This document shows, one piece after another, positions 43,790-50,887 of a DNA stretch of 64,000 bases (positions are counted from its first letter, which is position 1; each line of letters opens with the position of its first letter). The translations under genes and the position numbers were made by a program. This stretch comes from Microbacterium salsuginis (lineage in GTDB: Bacteria; Actinomycetota; Actinomycetes; Actinomycetales; Microbacteriaceae). The notes beneath the pieces are model-generated. The model saw only the letters and a program-made list of their open reading frames with translations. It ran no database searches and was not told the origin of the DNA. Location of the stretch: assembly GCF_012524205.1 (NCBI RefSeq), contig NZ_JABACI010000001.1, positions 1,364,001-1,428,000 of the forward strand, read 5' to 3'.

Positions 43790-44742
43790 GCGATTGCCTC
43801 CAGATTCTCCAGGAAATGCTTGTTGAACTCGGCGACGTCGACACCGACGGCAACCGAGGCATTGGGTTCGGCGGGGCGCGGTGTCCCGTCCGGTCCGCTG
43901 CCTGCGCAGCGGAAATCGCAGACCATCACACCGCGCGTGACGTCAGCCGTGCTCACCGCGACGTGGGCATCACGCCACACGAGGATGTCGGGACGCGTCA
44001 CGGCAGCGACCGCCAACGGGTCGTGCATGGCACAGGAAGTGATCCCCGGCTCATCGATCTCAGCCAGATGATCGATCCACGCGGCGGTGTATTCGCCGGC
44101 GAACGCGGTGAACTGGCGTTCGCTGGCGGCCATCCTGAGCGCTTGCTCGCGCTCGATCCGCACCTGCAGGGTCACGTCGAGTCCTACCCAGTTGGCCTTG
44201 ACCCCGGAGTCGAGTACCGCCGCGGCGGCTTCCGGGTCGCACCAGATGTTGAACTCGCCCGGCATGGCTGCGTTGTTCGTCTGGCCCTCGAAGACACCAC
44301 CCATGATGACGAGCGACTTCAAGGACTCGGCGAAGTCCGGATCGATCCGGAGCGCGAGCGCCACGTTCGTGAGCGGTCCGACCGCGACGACGGTGATCTC
44401 TCCAGGGTTCGCGCGCACGAGGTCCACCATCGCCACGGCCGCCGACCCCTCCCGAGGCTCTCGGACTGTCACATCCGCGGGCAGTGAGCCCTGCCGGGCA
44501 CGAGGTCGGACCAGCGGTCTCGTCGCTCCCCGCACCACCGGCACATCCGGCTTACCGAGACGTTGCAGCAACTCGAGCGTCAGCGCCGTGGCGGTGTCGA
44601 CGTCGGTGTTGCCGTTCACGGTGGTGACCAGTTCCAGCGCGATACCGGGGTCGGCCAGGGCCAGCGCCAGGGCGAAGCCATCGTCGATGTCACTTCCGGG
44701 CGCGCCCATCGCTAGGTCCACGTCCAGCACTATTCGTTCCAC
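43786..44742 (-). CDS. Nucleoside hydrolase (IunH-like)
   Basis: A 318-residue enzyme that cleaves the N-glycosidic bond of nucleosides to base plus ribose. The calcium-site motif is LDVDLAMGAPGSDIDDGFAL, with D7, D9, D20 and D21; compared with the classical DxDxxxDD it has a six-residue insertion between the Asp pairs. VAVGPLTNVALAL and NIWCDPEAAAAVL are further family signatures. It is the first gene of the operon, and the start GTG has GAGGAGG nine bases upstream. Two palindromic operators lie 33-85 bases upstream. Confidence 0.85.
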   Translation of the reverse strand: MERIVLDVDLAMGAPGSDIDDGFALALALADPGIALELVTTVNGNTDVDTATALTLELLQRLGKPDVPVVRGATRPLVRPRARQGSLPADVTVREPREGSAAVAMVDLVRANPGEITVVAVGPLTNVALALRIDPDFAESLKSLVIMGGVFEGQTNNAAMPGEFNIWCDPEAAAAVLDSGVKANWVGLDVTLQVRIEREQALRMAASERQFTAFAGEYTAAWIDHLAEIDEPGITSCAMHDPLAVAAVTRPDILVWRDAHVAVSTADVTRGVMVCDFRCAGSGPDGTPRPAEPNASVAVGVDVAEFNKHFLENLEAIA

Positions 44743-44774
44743 TCCGAACCCTCCTCATCATCGAGTACGGCGCC

Positions 44775-44792
44775 ATTCAACACGAGTTGAAT
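44775..44792. promoter_or_regulatory. LacI operator O1 upstream of nucleoside hydrolase operon
   Basis: ATTCAAC-ACGA-GTTGAAT, a perfect palindrome with seven-base arms, begins 33 bases upstream of the nucleoside hydrolase start. It is one of three related sites in this block. Confidence 0.75.
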
Positions 44793-44809
44793 GACGATCG
44801 CAAGAAGCA

Positions 44810-44827
44810 ATTCAACACGAGTTGATC
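44810..44827. promoter_or_regulatory. LacI operator O2
   Basis: ATTCAAC-ACGA-GTTGATC matches O1 in the left arm and centre and has two mismatches in the right arm. Its centre lies 35 bp from O1's centre and it overlaps the stop of the zinc dehydrogenase gene. Confidence 0.65.
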
Positions 44828-45833
44828 AGTGTTGCGGGTGAATCACGGCCTTCATGGACCGTGGTTCGGTCTTCGCGAGCATGAGCGCGTCGGCCGTATC
44901 GTCCAGAGAGAAGTGGTGCGTGACGATGGCGGCCGCGTCGACACGGCCGGAGGCGACGAGGGACATCGCCGTGGGCCACGTGTGGGCGTACCGGTTGACG
45001 AGCGCGAGCGAGAGCTCGCGCGCGTTCAACCGCGACAGCGGCAGCTCCACGGACTGCTTCGGCATACCGACCATCGCCGCACGACCGCCGTTGCGCAATC
45101 TCCAGAGTCCGTCGGCGAGCGCAGACGGCGCACCCGAGCACTCGAGGAGCACATCGAATTCGGGATGGGACCCTCCGGAGCCGACCGTCTCGACGTCGAA
45201 GCCGAGCCCGGCTGCGAGATCCAGGCGATACGTGGACAGGTCTGTGAGCCTCACGGAGGCGGCGCCGAAGGCGCGGGCGACTTGCGCGGCGAGGATGCCG
45301 ACTGGCCCTGCACCTGAGACCAGGACGCGCTCGCCAGGCCGCATACCCGCCCGACGGCACGCCCAGATCCCGACAGAGAGCGGCTCGAGCATGGCCCCCT
45401 CGTCGAAGCTCATGTCGTCCGGCATCCGGAACAGGTTCCGCTCGTCGAGCACCATGAACTGGGTGAGGGCGCCGTCGTGCGGCGGTGTCGCGAGGAATAC
45501 GAGATCCGCGCAGAGGTGGTAGTCCCCCGCCGTGCAGTCTTCGCAGTCGCGGCACGGTGTGCCGGGTTCGATCGCGACACGGTCACCTACACGCACGCGA
45601 GTCACGTCGCCGCCGACGGCGATCACCGAGCCGGCCACTTCGTGCCCGAGCACCATCGGCTGGCGCACGACCCAATCCCCGATGCGCCCCACGGTGAAGT
45701 ACGTCGTGTCTGAGCCGCACACCCCGACCGACTCGGTGCGGATGAGCGCTTGCCGGCCGGTGACGGCAGGCACTTCGCGGTCGACGATCTCGATTCTCGA
45801 CGGCTCGGGCATGAGCGCTGTGCGGTTTGCCAC
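44826..45833 (-). CDS. Zinc-dependent medium-chain alcohol dehydrogenase (polyol dehydrogenase-like)
   Basis: A 335-residue oxidoreductase. The catalytic zinc site is built from [11 protein letters not shown] (Cys) and VLGHEVAG (His, Glu). [15 protein letters not shown] is the four-cysteine structural zinc lobe. [21 protein letters not shown] is the NAD-binding fold, with [10 protein letters not shown] after it. Sorbitol, threonine and iditol dehydrogenases are the nearest types. It lies upstream of the nucleoside hydrolase operon on the same strand and has its own LacI-type site 62 bases before its GTG start, so its substrate may be a ribosyl-derived alcohol. Confidence 0.85.
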   Translation of the reverse strand: MANRTALMPEPSRIEIVDREVPAVTGRQALIRTESVGVCGSDTTYFTVGRIGDWVVRQPMVLGHEVAGSVIAVGGDVTRVRVGDRVAIEPGTPCRDCEDCTAGDYHLCADLVFLATPPHDGALTQFMVLDERNLFRMPDDMSFDEGAMLEPLSVGIWACRRAGMRPGERVLVSGAGPVGILAAQVARAFGAASVRLTDLSTYRLDLAAGLGFDVETVGSGGSHPEFDVLLECSGAPSALADGLWRLRNGGRAAMVGMPKQSVELPLSRLNARELSLALVNRYAHTWPTAMSLVASGRVDAAAIVTHHFSLDDTADALMLAKTEPRSMKAVIHPQH

Positions 45834-45894
45834 GTATGACTCTCCTTCGTGTCACGGCTCGCCCGGGTGCGATCGACGTCGGGCATCGAGACGT

Positions 45895-45910
45895 GTCTAC
45901 ACGAGTTGAC
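45895..45910. promoter_or_regulatory. LacI operator O3 upstream of zinc dehydrogenase
   Basis: GTCTAC-ACGA-GTTGAC shares the ACGAGTTGA half and centre with O1 and O2, and has one mismatch in the six-base arms. It lies 62 bases upstream of the dehydrogenase start. Confidence 0.6.
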
Positions 45911-45980
45911 CGCGGCGGCGCGACCGTCGGCCGGAACCTCCCGAATCCCCTATCGCTACGCGTGTATCCTCGAGATCCGG

Positions 45981-46040
45981 CCTTCGGGGTCGCGACACGC
46001 GGCATCGGACGGGTCATCCCGCGTGTTGCCCCACCCGAAG
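45981..46040. repeat. Dispersed hairpin repeat, copy 2
   Basis: The second copy of the 60-bp element at 38643, in the same orientation. ACACGCGG (45995-46002) pairs with CCGCGTGT (46019-46026). It lies between the zinc dehydrogenase and the pca regulator, about 7.3 kb from copy 1. Confidence 0.7.
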
Positions 46041-46085
46041 CCGCGCGGTCCGGCAGTCGCCCCGGCGCGCGGGCGAGCAAGAGGA

Positions 46086-46883
46086 TCAGACGAGCCGCAG
46101 CTCGGCGTCGATCGCGCGACACGTCTCGAGCAGCCGCGGGAGGTAGGCGTCGCGCACGTGCTCGACGCTGTCGCGCGTCGCGCTGGTCGAGACGTTGACC
46201 GCCGCCACCACCGCGCCGCGCCGGTCGTGCACGGCCGCCGCCACCGACCGCAGTCCCGGCTCGAGTTCGCCGTCGACCAGCGACCACCCCTGCTCGCGCA
46301 CGCGCACGAGCTCCGCACGCAGCGCCGCCCGGTCGGTGACGGTGCGCTCGGTGAGTGTCAGGAGAGGGGATGCCTCGAGCACGGCGTCGAGCGCGGTATC
46401 CGGCACGCCTGCCAGGAGCACCCGTCCCATCGAGGTCGCGTAGGCGGGGAACCTGGTGCCAATCGTGATGCGGACGCTCATGATGCGCCGCGTCGGGACG
46501 CGGGCGATGTAGACGATGTCGGCGCCGTCGAGCACGGCGGCAGAAACGCTCTCGTCGACCTCGTGCGAGAGGCGCTCGAGGTGCGGCTGCACGATCTCGG
46601 GGATCGAGACCGCGCTGAGGTAGCTGAAGCCCAGCTCGAGCACGCGAGGAGTCAGCGCGAACCGCCGCTCGTCGGCGCGCACGTAGCCCAGCTGCTCGAG
46701 CGTGCGGAGGAATCGTCCGGCCGCGGCGCGCGGCATGTCCGCGCGCCGAGCCACGTCGCTCAGAGTGAGCTCGGGATGCTCGGCGTCGAAGGCCCGGATG
46801 ACGGCCAGCCCGCGCGCGAGGGATTGCACGAAATCGCCGGACGACGCGCGACCGTCTTCGTCACTCGCGCTCGTGGCCACCAC
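46086..46883 (-). CDS. pcaR: IclR family regulator of the pca genes
   Basis: A 265-residue regulator. The IclR HTH lies at about residues 25-75 (LSDVARRADMPRAAAGRFL, then LEQLGYVRADERRFALTPRV). The effector-binding domain covers about 90-260. Its sequence and its place directly after pcaF match PcaR/PcaU-type activators that respond to beta-ketoadipate or protocatechuate. The start is a GTG at 46883 (a second GTG follows directly), ten bases after the pcaF stop, so it is co-transcribed with pcaIJF. A matching palindrome is found at the head of pcaI. Confidence 0.85.
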   Translation of the reverse strand: MVATSASDEDGRASSGDFVQSLARGLAVIRAFDAEHPELTLSDVARRADMPRAAAGRFLRTLEQLGYVRADERRFALTPRVLELGFSYLSAVSIPEIVQPHLERLSHEVDESVSAAVLDGADIVYIARVPTRRIMSVRITIGTRFPAYATSMGRVLLAGVPDTALDAVLEASPLLTLTERTVTDRAALRAELVRVREQGWSLVDGELEPGLRSVAAAVHDRRGAVVAAVNVSTSATRDSVEHVRDAYLPRLLETCRAIDAELRLV

Positions 46884-46892
46884 GGAAGAAAT

Positions 46893-48062
46893 CTACCGTT
46901 CGAGCACGACCGCGAGCCCCTGGCCCACGCCGATGCAGATCGCGGCGACGGCGACGCCGCCGCCTCGGCGCTTGAGCTCGTGCGCGGCGCGCCCGATGAT
47001 GCGACCGCCAGAAGCACCGAGCGGATGCCCGATCGCGATCGCGCCGCCGTACACGTTGAGCTTTGCCGGGTCCAGCTCGGTCCACAGCTTGAGGCACGCG
47101 AGGCTCTGTGACGCGAACGCCTCGTTGAGCTCGACGAAGTCGACGTCCGCCCACGTGCGGCCGGCACGAGCGAGAGCGCGGTTGGCGGCTTCGACCGGTG
47201 CCACCCCGAAGACATCGGGGGCGTTGCCGAACACACCTCGGCCGGTGACGCGCGCCAGCGGCTCGGCATCCATCGCCCCCTCCCGGCCGAGGAGCACGGC
47301 TGACGCGCCGTCGTTGATCGACGACGAGTTGCCGGCCGTCACGGTGCCGTCCGCGGCGAACAGTGCCTTGAGGCCGGCAAGTTTCTCGAGCGTCGTGTCG
47401 GCGCGGATGCCCTCGTCACGGGTCAACTCGGCCCCGGGCACCTGGACGATTTCGTCGTCGAAGACCCCGTCGGCCCACGCCTGCGCGGCGCGGGTGTGGC
47501 TCTGCAGCGAGAACTCGTCCTGCGCCTCGCGTGAGATGTCATAGATCTCGGCGAGCTTCTCGGCCGACTGCCCGTTCGAGATCGTCCACTCCGCCGGCAG
47601 CGCCTTGTTGACCATGCGCCAGCCGATCGAGGTGTTCCACAGCGTCTGGTTGCCGACGGCCGGCCACGGCTTCGGCGACTTCTCGACGACGAAGGGCGCA
47701 CGGCTCATGGACTCGACGCCGCCCGCGAGCACGATGTCGGCATCTCCTGCCTCGATCGCGCGCGACCCCTGAATGACAGCTTCGACGCTCGACCCGCACA
47801 GGCGGTTGACGGTGACGCCGGGAACGCTCGTCGGGAACCCCGCGAGCAGGGCTCCCATGCGCGCGACGTTGCGGTTGTCTTCGCCGGCCTGGTTGGCGTC
47901 GCCGAACACGACTTCCTCGATGCGAGCCGGATCGAGGCCGGTCCGCTCGACGGTCGCCTTCATGACGAGGGCGGCGAGGTCGTCAGGACGCACGCCGGAC
48001 AGGGCGCCGCCGGCACGGCCGAACGGTGTGCGGACCGCGTCATAGATCACGGTGGCAGACAT
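46893..48062 (-). CDS. pcaF: 3-Oxoadipyl-CoA thiolase
   Basis: A 389-residue thiolase that splits beta-ketoadipyl-CoA into succinyl-CoA and acetyl-CoA. The acyl-enzyme Cys lies in TVNRLCGSSVEAVIQG (about residue 90). The distal motif NVYGGAIAIGHPLGASGGRI holds the catalytic His, and AAICIGVGQGLAVVLER ends with the second Cys. It starts one base after the pcaJ stop, so translation is coupled. Length matches the family. Confidence 0.93.
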   Translation of the reverse strand: MSATVIYDAVRTPFGRAGGALSGVRPDDLAALVMKATVERTGLDPARIEEVVFGDANQAGEDNRNVARMGALLAGFPTSVPGVTVNRLCGSSVEAVIQGSRAIEAGDADIVLAGGVESMSRAPFVVEKSPKPWPAVGNQTLWNTSIGWRMVNKALPAEWTISNGQSAEKLAEIYDISREAQDEFSLQSHTRAAQAWADGVFDDEIVQVPGAELTRDEGIRADTTLEKLAGLKALFAADGTVTAGNSSSINDGASAVLLGREGAMDAEPLARVTGRGVFGNAPDVFGVAPVEAANRALARAGRTWADVDFVELNEAFASQSLACLKLWTELDPAKLNVYGGAIAIGHPLGASGGRIIGRAAHELKRRGGGVAVAAICIGVGQGLAVVLER

Positions 48063-48063
48063 G

Positions 48064-48753
48064 TCAGTTCCCTTCTCCGGATGCCGCAGCTGAATCGCGC
48101 AGGCGCAGGCCGGTCAGTTCGGACAGTGACTGAACGGTGTTGTCGCCGAACGCCTCCCGTACGGCGAAGCCCTCGGGTGTCACATCGAAGATCGCGTGAT
48201 CGGTGTACACGCGGGTCACGCAGCCCACGCCCGTGAGTGGATACGTGCAGTCCTGGACGAGCTTGGACTCACCCGACTTGGTGAGCAGATCGGTCATGAC
48301 GTAGACGTTCTTCGCGCCGATCGCGAGGTCCATCGCGCCGCCCACGGCGGGGATCGCACCGGGGGCGCCGGTGGACCAGTTGGCGAGGTCGCCGCGCTCG
48401 GACACCTGGAACGCGCCGAGCACGCACACGTCGAGATGGCCGCCGCGCATCATGCCGAACGAGTCGGCGTGGTGGAAGTACGCCGCCCCGGGCAGCGCGG
48501 TGACGGGCTGCTTGCCCGCGTTGATGAGGTCGGGATCGATCCGCTCCGGCTCGGGAGCCGGGCCCATCCCCAGCAGTCCGTTCTCGGTGTGCAGGATGAT
48601 CTCGAGGTCGTCCGGCAGGAAGTTGGCCACGAGCGTGGGCGCACCGATTCCGAGGTTGACGTACGAGCCCTCGGGGATGTCCGCCGCGATGCGCGCGGCG
48701 AGCTGCTCGCGGGTGATGCGGGTCGCCGCCGCGCTGGGTTGCTGGGTGCTCAC
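48064..48753 (-). CDS. pcaJ: 3-Oxoadipate CoA-transferase subunit B
   Basis: A 229-residue beta subunit. GSYVNLGIGAPTLVANFLP opens the fold and ILHTENGLLGMGP holds the catalytic Glu (ENG motif) that forms the CoA thioester. With PcaI it moves CoA from succinyl-CoA to beta-ketoadipate. The start is a GTG overlapping the pcaI stop by four bases (GTGA). It lies in the pcaI-J-F-R order on the minus strand. Confidence 0.93.
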   Translation of the reverse strand: MSTQQPSAAATRITREQLAARIAADIPEGSYVNLGIGAPTLVANFLPDDLEIILHTENGLLGMGPAPEPERIDPDLINAGKQPVTALPGAAYFHHADSFGMMRGGHLDVCVLGAFQVSERGDLANWSTGAPGAIPAVGGAMDLAIGAKNVYVMTDLLTKSGESKLVQDCTYPLTGVGCVTRVYTDHAIFDVTPEGFAVREAFGDNTVQSLSELTGLRLRDSAAASGEGN

Positions 48754-49514
48754 TGGTCCACCTCCGCTGTGGCTGCGGCATCCGGTCTCGCCAGCGGCCG
48801 CCCCTCGATGTCCACACCGCCGACGAACTCGCCGCCGCGCAGCCAGGCGCGCTCGCCCACCGCGACGACACGATCGACGAAGATGCCCGGCGTCACCACG
48901 TTCTCAGGCTCGAGCGACCCGAGCGGCACGATCTGGTCGACCTGCACGATGGTGGTCGCCGCGGCCGACGCCATGATCGGGCCGAAGTTGCGCGCGGTCT
49001 CGCGGTAGACGAGGTTGCCCCATCGGTCGGCCTGCCGCGCGCTGATGAGGGCGACGTCTGCCTTGATCGGGTACTCGAGCACATACGTGCGGCCGTCGAT
49101 CACGCGCTCCTCCTTGCCCTCGGCGAGCTGCGTGCCGACGCCGGTGGGCGAGAAGAACGCACCCACGCCGGCGCCCGCGGCGCGGATCCGTTCGGCGAGA
49201 TTGCCCTGCGGCACCAGCTCGAGCTCGATCTCACCGGCGCGGTACAGCTCGTCGAACACCCACGAGTCGTGCTGGCGGGGGAACGAGCACAGGATCTTGC
49301 GCACGCGCTTCTTCGCCAGCAGCGCGGCCAGTCCGGTGTCGCCGTTGCCGGCGTTGTTGTTCACCACGGTGAGGTCGGTCGCTCCCTGTGCGATGAGTGC
49401 GTCGATGAGCTCCACCGGCTGCCCGGCGCGCCCGAAGCCGCCGATCATGACGGTCGAACCGTCCTGGATGCCGGCGACCGCCTCGTCGACGGATGCCACG
49501 GTCTTGTCGATCAC
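48750..49514 (-). CDS. pcaI: 3-Oxoadipate CoA-transferase subunit A
   Basis: A 254-residue alpha subunit. VMIGGFGRAGQPVELIDAL is the glycine-rich CoA-binding signature, and VNNNAGNGDTGLAALL follows. I chose the GTG at 49514 because GGAGG sits about five bases upstream. An upstream ATG at 49544 lies just above a palindrome that looks like an operator, so it is less likely. This is the first gene of pcaIJF-R. Together with PcaJ it forms succinyl-CoA:3-ketoacid CoA transferase for beta-ketoadipate. Confidence 0.92.
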   Translation of the reverse strand: MIDKTVASVDEAVAGIQDGSTVMIGGFGRAGQPVELIDALIAQGATDLTVVNNNAGNGDTGLAALLAKKRVRKILCSFPRQHDSWVFDELYRAGEIELELVPQGNLAERIRAAGAGVGAFFSPTGVGTQLAEGKEERVIDGRTYVLEYPIKADVALISARQADRWGNLVYRETARNFGPIMASAAATTIVQVDQIVPLGSLEPENVVTPGIFVDRVVAVGERAWLRGGEFVGGVDIEGRPLARPDAAATAEVDQ

Positions 49515-49525
49515 AGTGCCTCCGT

Positions 49526-49540
49526 GTTCGCTCTGCGAAC
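49526..49540. promoter_or_regulatory. Candidate PcaR operator before pcaI
   Basis: GTTCGC-TCT-GCGAAC is a perfect palindrome with six-base arms, 12 bases upstream of the pcaI GTG. GTTCTGCGAC at 49549-49558 resembles a weaker adjacent half-site. IclR regulators bind 14-15-bp palindromes of this type. Confidence 0.6.
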
Positions 49541-49700
49541 GCATGTACGTTCTGCGACCAGTCTACGCGAGCGGATCCCTCAGCGGAAGCTTCGCGGACG
49601 CCCGTGGCCCGTCACCGCGTCGGTGACCTCGTGACCACGGAGGGCCAGGCGGCGTGGCAAGCCCGCGAGCTCGCGGCGGCGGCACGCGGCTGGGGCGTTG
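49541..49700. other. Intergenic region between pcaC and pcaI
   Basis: Between the pcaC stop and the PcaR-type palindrome I see no coding frame, strong hairpin or terminator. It should hold the pcaIJF promoter. The pcaHGBDC transcript may read through. Confidence 0.4.
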
Positions 49701-50099
49701 TCACTCCGACGCGAAGACCTCGTTCGCGATGCGGAAGGCGGTATTCGCGGCAGGCACCCCGGAGTACACCGCCGACTGCAGGATGAGCTCGCGGATCTCG
49801 TCGACCGTGAGCCCGTTGCGCAGGCCGGCTCGCAGGTGCATCGCGAGCTCCTCGTGGTGCCCGTGCGCGATGAGCGCCGTGATCACGGCGACCGACCGGG
49901 ATCGACGGTCGAGACCGGGTCGCGACCAGATGTCGCCCCACGCGACACGGGTGATGAAGTCCTGGAAGTCCGCGGTCAGTCCGGTGGTGGAGGCGATCGC
50001 GCGATCGACGTGCTCGTTCGACAGCACCTCGCGGCGCACCGCCATGCCCTGGTCGTAGCGCTCCTCGTCAGAGAGCCCCTCGCCGGCGGGTCTGGTCAT
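49701..50099 (-). CDS. pcaC: 4-Carboxymuconolactone decarboxylase
   Basis: A 132-residue AhpD-like helical protein. YDQGMAVRREVLSNEHVDRA, then ITRVAWGDIWSRPGLDRRSRS and IAHGHHEELAMHLRAGLRNG (His-rich) are the CMD signature. It converts 4-carboxymuconolactone to 3-oxoadipate enol-lactone. Its ATG overlaps the pcaD stop (ATGA). In many actinobacteria this domain is fused to PcaD as PcaL; here it is a free protein. Confidence 0.92.
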   Translation of the reverse strand: MTRPAGEGLSDEERYDQGMAVRREVLSNEHVDRAIASTTGLTADFQDFITRVAWGDIWSRPGLDRRSRSVAVITALIAHGHHEELAMHLRAGLRNGLTVDEIRELILQSAVYSGVPAANTAFRIANEVFASE

Positions 50100-50887
50100 G
50101 CGCGCGTCCCCTGTCGTTGCTGGCTGAAGAAGTCCAAGAGGACGGATGCCACGGCCTCGGGCTGCTCGGCGGGTGGCAGGTGCGCGGCATCCGGGATCTC
50201 GCGAACGGCACCGCGGGTGACGCCGTCCGCGATCTCGACCGCCTTCGACTCGGGCGCGACGGCGTCGTGAGTCCCCCAGACCGCGAGGACCGGAACGTCG
50301 ATGCGGCCGAGGTCGCCGCGCACGTCGTACTCGGCGAGCGCCTCGGAGCACAGCGCATAGCTCTCGTCGTCGGCATCCTGGAGCGCGTGCAGCAGCCGTC
50401 CCGACAGCTCGGGGCGGCGCGCGACCGAGTCGGGGGCGAACCAGCGCTGCGCCGAGGCCACGATGAGACTCGAGGTCGATTGCGCGCGCACCTGGGCGGC
50501 GCGCTCGCGCCAGGCGTCGGCTTCGCCGAGCTTCGCTCCGGACGCCACGATCGCGGCGGCGGTCACGCGATCCGGATGCCTCAGGGCGAGGGCGAGTCCG
50601 ACGGCCCCGCCGAGCGAGACCCCGGCATAGAGGAACGGTCCGTCCACGGCCTCCGCGACCGCGTCGGCAAGGTCGGCCACCGTGAAGGGAGCGGTGGCGG
50701 GCGACGACGCGCCGTGGCCAGGCAGGTCCCATGCCACGACCCGATACTCGCCGGCGAGCGCCGGTGCGACGTCCTCCCACAGGATCGCGGACGTGCCCAG
50801 CGACGGGCCGAGCACGAGAAGGGGCGCGGTGTCCGCTCCCGCAGCGGGACGACCGAGCGGTGTAAGCGCGATCGACGGCCTGCTCAT
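50096..50887 (-). CDS. pcaD: 3-Oxoadipate enol-lactonase
   Basis: A 263-residue alpha/beta hydrolase. The nucleophile elbow is GVSLGG (Ser about residue 92), the acid is in VWGTHDAVAP, and the base His is in IPDAAHLPPAEQ. It hydrolyses 3-oxoadipate enol-lactone to beta-ketoadipate. It overlaps both pcaB (stop at 50884) and pcaC by four bases. The absence of a C-terminal CMD domain distinguishes it from actinobacterial PcaL fusions. Confidence 0.9.
   Translation of the reverse strand: MSRPSIALTPLGRPAAGADTAPLLVLGPSLGTSAILWEDVAPALAGEYRVVAWDLPGHGASSPATAPFTVADLADAVAEAVDGPFLYAGVSLGGAVGLALALRHPDRVTAAAIVASGAKLGEADAWRERAAQVRAQSTSSLIVASAQRWFAPDSVARRPELSGRLLHALQDADDESYALCSEALAEYDVRGDLGRIDVPVLAVWGTHDAVAPESKAVEIADGVTRGAVREIPDAAHLPPAEQPEAVASVLLDFFSQQRQGTRA

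Noticed and set aside
38643..46040. Composite transposon bounded by the 60-bp repeats
   Set aside because: There is no transposase, and the repeats are internal hairpins without terminal target duplication. Recombination between direct repeats remains possible.
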